Assembly: GCF_051020955.1 (NCBI RefSeq)
Contig: NC_135022.1
Span: forward strand, 9,574,463-9,638,462
Length of the DNA stretch: 64,000 nucleotides
Source: Megalopta genalis
Lineage: Eukaryota; Arthropoda; Insecta; Hymenoptera; Halictidae
Direction: 5' to 3'
Part shown: in pieces, positions 56,808 to 64,000 of the stretch
How positions within the stretch are numbered: position 1 is the first letter of the stretch
Layout: each line of letters begins with the position of its first letter
Notes under the pieces: generated by a model
The model's database searches: none
The model's input: only the letters and a program-made list of their open reading frames with translations
What the model was told of the DNA's origin: nothing
Made by a program: the position numbers and the translations under genes

Positions 56808-59800
56808 GAGCGAGAGAGAAATACAGAGAGAGAGAGAGAAAGAAAGAGAAATAGAGAGAGAGAAATATATAGAGAGAGAAAGAGAGAGTAATCGACAAAG
56901 AGCATGGATTCCGTTGGAAGTGCCGAGAGAGCTCGAATCTCGTGCGCCGTGTGCCACCATCGGTGGTGCAGGAAACGCGCAGAGGCACGAGCGTGTCCGC
57001 GCCGCCATAAATAAGCTCGAAGCGCAACAAATTAGATCGCGCGATCCCGCGCGGAACATCGCTTAGTCTCGTCGCAGCCGCTCGCGATATTTCACGGGTG
57101 AACCACGAACGTAAGTTAAGCCGTCCACACCGGCCACGCCACTCCTTGCCTTGTTTCGCCTTCCTCTTTCCTCTCCGCATCGCGACCGCGCGTCTCTTCG
57201 TTTCTCTCGGTTTCTCTCGGTTTCTCTTCGCTTGACCGGTCGCAACTCGCCTCGCCTTGCCTCGCCTTGCCACGCCACGCCGCGCCGCTTCCATGCCGTA
57301 TTTTCTCGACCGGCCCGACAATCCTGTGGCCGGCCATTCTTTTCGCGTTCCCCGGTTTCTTATTGTTTCTTCGTCTCGGCGCTGGTCGTCGTCGGCAGAT
57401 CGATGGCACGATGGCACCGCCGCGCGTACGGCGAGAACGATCGAACGATCTAGGTTACACCGCGACGGTGTTCCCCCCCGCCAGTAAGGAGAAGCTCTTC
57501 GGCTCGGTCCAGGAGAACGATCGGTACACTCTCCCGCGGATCCGTCCGGATCGTCCGGATCCCGCGACATCCCCCTGCGGAGAACCGCGGAGCCGCGCCG
57601 CGGCGACCCGACCGCGTTGTTCGCGGTCGCCTCGGATTCTCTTCTTTTTCGATGACGCGACTCGTTCGCCCACAGGGCTATTACGAAGTCTACGGGCCGA
57701 TCCTGAGCACCCACGAACGCCCGCGTGTACGTGCGTACACGTGTACCTACACGCGTGGAGGGTTCAACCGCGCATCGAAGATCGGCGACCGGCGACCAGT
57801 GTCCTGGTTTCCAGGAAGAGGTCGGACGAGCGACGCAGAGGAAACGCTCCGTCGGACCAACAGAGATCGAGATTCGACGAATGCGAATATATACATGTAT
57901 ATATATACGAGGGAGGCAGGCAGGCTGGCAGGCAGCGAGAGCGAGAGAGGAGACGAGAGGGAGAGATCGAGGAGACGGGGAGAGAGCCACCGATTAGATT
58001 AGCCCGGGAAGAAACCTCCGTGGCGAGTTTCGCCCGAGTCGAGAACGAATTGGTCGCTCGCGTAGGGGCCGGACGAGATTCTTTCGGCGGCGGCTCTGAC
58101 CGAGAGACCGGGACCGAGGCGCGCGGAACCCCATTCGGGGGAGAGGACCGTCGCGGAAAACGCGCGGGCCCCCGTTGCCGACGCGACGCGGCAGGCAAAC
58201 CCGCGGGGGCCCGCGGAGGCCCGCGGAGGCCCGAAAAGGCCCGCGAATTCCCGCGGAGACCTGTGAAAGCCCGCGAAAGCCAGCGAAGGCTCGCGAATGC
58301 CCGCGAAAGCCCGCGGAGGCCCGAAAAGGCCCGCGAAAGCCCGCGAATGCCCGCGAAGAAGGAGAGCGCGCGCGAACCGTCCCCGTCGAGCGATATATAT
58401 AATTCCGTGCGATGCTTTATTTTCAAATTGCGCGTGATTTAGTGCGCGGTACGGCACGCGGTAGAACGTCGATATGTAAATGCGTTAATGCTTAATGCGT
58501 GTCGGTTGATTTATTGTCGCGCGACCGCGGTTGCGCGAGTGAAAGGCGCAGCCTGCCTCGGAGGTTGAGGAGGCTTCTCGTCGTCGGTTCGAGAAACGCG
58601 AATCGTTCGGAACAGCGAGACCCGCATCGACGACGCCTTTTAAGTCGCACCGCGGTGAAACCGCGGTTTCACCGCAACCGTTACCCGGCGAGACCGCGCT
58701 GCTCCGCGAAACAACCGCGAAAAAGGACCGCGTGCACACGCTCGCCCGGTCTCGAACGCGACGTGCCCGCGACCCGAACCAACGAGAGCCGAGCCGTGCC
58801 GTGGAAAATACGGTTTCGAATCCGGCGTCGGCCGTTCGTCGCGACGGACCTCTCTGCACCCTCCGATTTTCCGATCGGCGCCACTCCTATCTCCCCGCCG
58901 TTACTTAACGGCAAGCTGCACCAGCTATATTTTAACGGTCTCTCTCTCTCTCTCTCTTTCTTTCTCTCGGAACGAGATAATCGGCCCTTCGTTACACGGA
59001 TTTTTCGACCGGTCGATCCGCCGGTGCTACCTCGTTCGCTCGGATTCCCCGAATTCGACGAGTACGGTACGCGGACGTACGCTCCGCGACACAAGATTCC
59101 AGCAGGTTTCGAAATGTTGGCGAACCCGAAACGTTTCGACTGGCCCGCTCGTGTCCCCGTCCCTGTCCGTGTCGGTGTCCGTGTCCGTGTCCGTGTCCGT
59201 GTCCGTGTCCGTGATCCGACGCGACCCGTGTTCCGACGAAGCGGCCGCGCGAGATCGGACGAGACAAAAATCGGGGAACAAAAATCGCGGCTAAACAAAA
59301 CCGGACCGACTCTAATGCGTGTTATGCACCGACCAACACACAGGCAAACTTCGTTTTTTCCTGGAAGCAGTTGCTCGCTCGTTCGCCGAGATAACGCGCG
59401 TTGGGCCCGCGCCGGACCGCGACGGTCCGCGACGGGCCGCGACGGTCCATCGACGATGGACCCGGCTCTCGGCAAACATGTCGTACACAGTCGTGACCGC
59501 GACACGCCCGTGGCACTCGTCGTTGCGATCGCGTTTTACCATGGAGATGCTTCCGTCGCGAGTCCGAAGAGAGAACCGTGCTCGACGATCGAACGGAAAT
59601 CGAACGACGGAACGTGTTTCCCGTTCGAAAATCCGCCCCCGATGCCGGACGATCTCGCTTCTGCCGCGGCGACCTATCCGCTCGATCATCTTACGCTATC
59701 CGCCATTGTCTTCCGGAACGTTGAAGGACGACCCGAACCCTCTGGATCGCGAGCGTCCCCTGTTCGGATTCGCAGACGTTAGATTTCTCGAAATCGAATC

Positions 59801-60250
59801 GACCGCGGAGATTTTCGCTGCACGCGTTCGTTCGCCGACGAGGAGTTTCAAGAAGCGAGGAATACTTTGTAATTTGATCTAATCTAACTTAATGTAATTT
59901 AATGTAATTTAATTTAATTAAATTTATTTTAACTCAATTTAATTCGATTTAATTTAACGCGATACAATTGAATTTAATGTATATGCATACATATGTATAC
60001 GGGTAGAAATCCGCTTTTTACAATGCGCAACTGAAAGCTGATATCAACACTTCCACGAGCGCGCCACAGTAAAAAGAATTTCATAAAATTAAAATATTCC
60101 ATTCGATTGAACAAAAATTACGAAGCAAACTTATATCGATTGCTTCTTCAGCGTTCGTGCCCTCTTGCAAATCGTAATAAAATTAAGCAATCGTTTCTAA
60201 TTCTTAGAAATTGGAAGCGGAAGTTTTTCGCCGTTCGGTCACATCGGTCG
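55261..60250. other. srp 3' flank: simple repeats, no gene seen
   Basis: Includes GAA/GA tracts (55485-55530, 55738-55815), CT run 56059-56090, GA run 56761-56885, GGCCCGCG-type repeats (58200-58365), CT run 58940-58966 and CCGTGT repeats (59165-59212). Long frames on both strands follow the repeats and lack domains, so I do not call genes. Confidence 0.55.
58200..58365. repeat. GC-rich minisatellite (GCCCGCGAA and GCCCGCGGAG units)
   Basis: Nine- to ten-base units such as GCCCGCGGAG and GCCCGCGAAA repeated about 16 times. It yields Lys/Ala/Arg/Pro repeats in one frame only because units are multiples of three. Confidence 0.9.
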
Positions 60251-60989
60251 ACCGAATTTAAAACGGGGAGATCTCCACAATTGGGGTGGCTAAGTGTTAA
60301 CAAGATTTTTCTAGGTGAACGCGTCGAGGACAATACGAAGGTTAACTTGATTTTTTAAACGGAATCATATTTTTTTTTTATTATACTAGTCGATTCTCGT
60401 CACAAAAATACTAAGGCATTTATTACGAAAATTCGTTGGTTTAGAAGGTATTCGAATTTTATAGCGTTAGCATAGTGTTAGCACTCATCTGTCTAATGTT
60501 AGCGTTCAAAAATACAACCTTCAACCTGAATACGAAGATTTACTCTTATAAATAAAGTTTAAATATCTTCTAGAGCAATGATTTTTCGCGATAAATGCCT
60601 TAGTATTTTTATGAACGGAAAAGCGAGCTGAATCGACTGGTATAATAAAAAAAAAATATATATATATATATATATATTACATAACATATTATATTATTAT
60701 TATATGACATATATATATATATACAATATATTAACACTAACTTTAGATAGATGAGTGCTAACACTATGCATAGCTAAAATTCAAAATACCTTCTAAACCA
60801 ACGAATTTTCGCAATAAATGCCTTACGACACATTTTTTATGACGAGAATCGAGTAGTATAATAAAATATATATGATTCCGTTTAAAAAATCAAGTTAACC
60901 TTCGTATTGCCCTCGACGTGTTCACCTAGAAAAATCTTATTAACACTTAGCCAACCGAATGGGGAGATCTCCCCGTTTTAAATTCGGTT
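60251..60989. repeat. Large inverted repeat (about 740 bp)
   Basis: The left arm starts ACCGAATTTAAAACGGGGAG and the right arm ends CTCCCCGTTTTAAATTCGGT. Arms of about 280 bp contain matching blocks (CGTCGAGGACAATACGAAGG and inverse; ATTCGTTGGTTTAGAAGG and inverse) around an AT-repeat centre (60650-60720). Probably a foldback element. Confidence 0.85.
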
Positions 60990-61536
60990 TAGGCGAACAC
61001 GGTTCGAGTGGACTTGTTTCGAATTTCGTGATATCGGCCGCGAAATATGTCCAATTTCTCGCTGTCGTCGTCGTCGACAATTTGCGAAGTGTCCTGTAAT
61101 TTCTGCTAATTCGACGTAGGCGCGCAAACCTACACATCCGCGTGCTTGTCTTTGCAACGGCCGCTCTCGGAAGGCGGAAATGCGGCCGTTTATTCGGTTC
61201 GCGGGGATTGCAAGCAACGCCGTATACTTTACGGCGAACAGAACTACATAAATCGCGTCTTCATCGATCCGCATACTTATTGTGTTGTGCGGTTGATACT
61301 TCCACCCCGTTTAATCGTTCGGAACAGCGATTACATTGCACCGTGTCTATCTGCGAATTACTCTGCAACGCTTGCTCCAAAGGCTTCGGCCGTTTCATAA
61401 ATAAATTCAATGAGATGAAATCGTTAGAATCGTCCGTTGAAATCGCGACGACGAAGATGAACCGCGTCGCACGGTGGTCAGAGGGGGTTAACGATAAGAA
61501 ACGATCGTGTAAACTGAAAATTGTTGGTTACTTCTG

Positions 61537-62514
61537 TTAACGCTAGATTTACGGAGCGCAAAAAACAGCTGCTTTATGTTAGCTTATAAAAGTAACAACA
61601 GGACATTTATTCTGATTTTTATAACAAGTGTTATTGTAACATTTGCCGTAATATTAGTTTATAAAAGTAACAACAGGACAGTTATTCTGATTTTTATAAC
61701 AAGTGTTATTGTAACTTTTGCCGTAATATTAGTTTATAAAAGTAACAACAGGACAGGTATTCTGGTTTTTATAACAAGTGTTATTGTAACTTTTGCCGAA
61801 ATATTAGTTTATAAAAGTAACAACAGGACATTTATTCTGATTTTTATAACAAGTGTTACTGTAACATTTGCCGTAATATTAGTTTATGAAAGTAACAACA
61901 GGACATTTATTCTGATTTTTATAACAAGTGTTATTGTAACATTTGCCGTAATATTAGTTTATAAAAGTAACAACAGGACAGGTATTCTGGTTTTTATAAC
62001 AAGTGTTATTGTAACTTTTGCCGAAATATTAGTTTATAAAAGTAACAACAGGACATTTATTCTGATTTTTATAACAAGTGTTACTGTAACATTTGCCGTA
62101 ATATTAGTTTATAAAAGTAACAACAGGACATTTATTCTGATTTTTATAACAAGTGTTATTGTAACATTTGCCGTAATATTAGTTTATAAAAGTAACAACA
62201 GGACAGGTATTCTGGTTTTTATAACAAGTGTTATTGTAACTTTTGCCGAAATATTAGTTTATAAAAGTAACAACAGGACATTTATTCTGATTTTTATAAC
62301 AAGTGTTATTGTAACTTTTGCCGTAATATTAGTTTATGAAAGTAACAACAGGACATTTATTCTGATTTTTATAACAAATGTTATTGTAACTTTTGCCGTA
62401 AGTAACGCATAAATTGAACAAATAACTCGCAAATGTGTCTTTACGATACGAATAATCGTAAATTGAAAAATTAGCGACTCGTCATTTCGACGGGTTCCGT
62501 AAATCTAGCGTTGA
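61537..62514. mobile_element. Inverted-repeat element containing a 75-bp satellite
   Basis: TTAACGCTAGATTTACGGA at 61537-61555 and TCCGTAAATCTAGCGTTGA at 62496-62514 match inversely at 18 of 19 bases. The interior is dominated by eleven 75-bp tandem repeats. No transposase is present. Confidence 0.75.
61576..62412 (+). repeat. Eleven 75-bp tandem repeats with a continuous 278-codon frame
   Basis: Each 75-bp unit (landmark AGTAACAACAGGACA) encodes 25 residues like YKSNNRTFILIFITSVIVTF, so the whole array stays open on the plus strand. Units 3, 6 and 9 share one variant set (GILVF, FAE), and units 4 and 7 another (SVTVT), showing a three-unit higher-order period. Differences between units are mostly amino-acid changing, which argues against a selected protein. 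I treat it as satellite DNA, not a gene. Confidence 0.85.
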
Positions 62515-62780
62515 TAACTATGTGATACGCGTACACGTGCGATCGACAAGTTTCGCTTTGTTCGTTCCAATTCGAGACGAACGCGATCGAAACGATGGGA
62601 AATCGTTGAGAATGTTCGAGCGAGTTTTCTGTCGAACAAAATCGCTATGTACAAAATTGTTTAGAGAACCGAGAAAGTCGCTTTTAAGGGTGATACTTTG
62701 TTTACCTACCACACACGCACGTGGAAAGAATGCAGATACGTGCGATACGTGTTTCAAGCAACTTCCATGTGTTCGGAATT

Positions 62781-63000
62781 CATTAATTTCTCCCGAATTT
62801 TCCTTCGGCTCGCAAAGAAAAATAGGACAATTTCGGAAGAGGAGATACGATTATTCCAGCTTTGCGCCTCGTTTTTATAATCGTTGACAGTCGGCAACTG
62901 TAAAAATCAGCCGCGAGACTCTCGAACGATCGCATGCCCACTTCTCAAATTGTCCATTATTGTTTGCAAGCTGAAGAAAAATTGAGGAGAATTTCTTTTG
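62781..63000. mobile_element. Hairpin element, family G, copy 13
   Basis: The hairpin core GGAAGAGGAGATACGATTA is present, and the right arm (CGATCGCATGCCCACTTCTC) is diverged. It is the only copy outside the GATAe side of the window. Confidence 0.7.
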
Positions 63001-63510
63001 AACATCTTCGATATCGCAGCAACTAATTCGGAACTGGTGATTCGTGTTTCCCAAAAGTTCTATCTACTTCGTTCTCCAAACTGTCAATTTGTACATTACT
63101 ATAGAGTAATGCGTGATAATAATTTGTAATATTTCATTCGTTTCTTTGCCGGGATAACCCTTTAGAACAAGAGGAGGCAACGCGAAAAACGGAAAAACGA
63201 AAATCGAAAGTTGTCGAAACAAAATATTATCGCTTGCGAAGGTATAGTCTCGTGACGTCACAAGATGGCCGCCGCTGAGTACGTTGCCTAATATCACGAA
63301 TTACGCCACAATAACGTCGGGATTGTCGTTTTGAAGATCGAGGAGTCCTAGATTGAACCTTTAGAATCACAATTGACCACTCTTGAACCGGTTGCTGCGA
63401 TATTGAAGGATTAAAGCGAAATTATCCGGATCCTTGCAAGTTTCTTGGAACACATGCGTATACGTGTACGTGTTCCTTCTACGTGTGCGTAGCAGAGCCT
63501 CGGTATAGTA

Positions 63511-64000
63511 TTGGATTGGCAACTAAGTAATTGCCGAGTTGTTCGATGAAATAAAAAATTTCTTTTTACTTGGAACGAAGTTTAATCCGTAATGTATTTT
63601 CCATTTTGTTCGATGACCTTTTGCCGTCTCTCCGACAACTTGAAAATTCCACGCTCGTAGAAAGTCTGATCCTTTTCGGCCGAAAACTGAGTTAAGCGAG
63701 ATTTTACAGCGTCATCGTCGTTAAAAGTTTTACCACGAAGGGAGTTGTCCAGGGATCGAAATAAGTGGTGATCCGATGGCGCGAGATCGGGGCTATATGC
63801 TGGGTGTAACATCGATTCCCAAGCAATATCCATGAATTTTTGCCGAGTGGACAAAGACGTGTGCGGCCTAGCATTGTCCTGCTGGAAAATGACACCTTTA
63901 CGATCGACCAATTCTGCTCGCTTTTCCTTGACCGCTGCATTCAATTTGTCCAGTTGCTAACATTCACGGATAATAAAAAATAACATAATAATAGTAATAA
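63511..64000 (-). mobile_element. Internally deleted mariner element, copy 4 (cut by window end)
   Basis: Starts TTGGATTGGCAAC after TA. The minus-strand frame 63944-63582 encodes 120 C-terminal transposase residues with QQDNARPH and SPDLAPSDHHLF. The far terminal repeat lies beyond the window; the same structure as copies 1-3 is expected. Confidence 0.9.

Noticed and set aside
56626..57990. 454-codon minus-strand frame, the longest on that strand
   Set aside because: Arg-rich, ends in a GA/CT repeat, with no domain or splice logic.
57267..58442. 391-codon plus-strand frame downstream of srp
   Set aside because: Composition is Arg/Pro-rich and the end is a GC minisatellite; no recognisable domain.
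58499..59782. 427-codon plus-strand frame
   Set aside because: Low complexity in part (CCGTGT repeats) and no domain; overlaps equally long antisense frames typical of CG-rich DNA.
61576..62412. A 278-residue repeat membrane protein gene
   Set aside because: The frame follows from a 75-bp stop-free repeat; unit differences are mainly nonsynonymous and the array lies inside an inverted-repeat element.

Overview
The window looks like insect nuclear DNA, most likely from a hymenopteran. Supporting signs are spliced genes with GT-AG introns, CG-rich intergenic sequence, many GA/CT microsatellites, mariner fragments and many short inverted-repeat elements. The order is inferred from general character, not proven. 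I see no bacterial operons, no CRISPR array and no rRNA or tRNA gene.

Two protein-coding genes are supported, both on the plus strand and both GATA-type zinc-finger transcription factors. The first (coding exons between 14285 and 35414, 842 aa when joined) has two canonical GATA fingers and best fits GATAe of the GATA4/5/6 class. The second (coding exons between 44996 and 54217, 906 aa) best fits serpent. It has a derived N-finger on a 651-nt exon that is in frame at both ends, and a canonical C-finger split by an intron. All exon junctions proposed here keep phase. In flies GATAe and serpent are also neighbours, so this is probably the conserved insect GATA cluster.

Layout. 1-14.2 kb holds no convincing gene: nested inverted-repeat elements, simple repeats, a mariner remnant and a GC-rich stretch leading into the GATAe first exon. 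14.3-15.4 kb is the GATAe first coding exon (His, Gln and Gly runs). 15.4-27.9 kb is its 12.5-kb first intron, packed with about a dozen copies of a ~220-bp hairpin element, mariner derivatives and an inverted duplication. 27.9-35.4 kb carries the remaining GATAe exons; intron 2 is almost wholly one nested TTAA-flanked element. 35.4-45 kb is intergenic or 5'-untranslated DNA that is poor in mobile elements. 45-54.2 kb is serpent, whose introns hold inverted-repeat elements and an array of 185-bp units just before the N-finger exon. 54.2-64 kb is the 3' flank: simple repeats, a ~740-bp inverted repeat, an inverted-repeat element containing eleven 75-bp repeats, and a mariner remnant cut by the window end.

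Both factors should act in the nucleus on WGATAR sites. By analogy with flies, GATAe works in endoderm and midgut, and serpent in endoderm, fat body and blood cells, upstream of GATAe.
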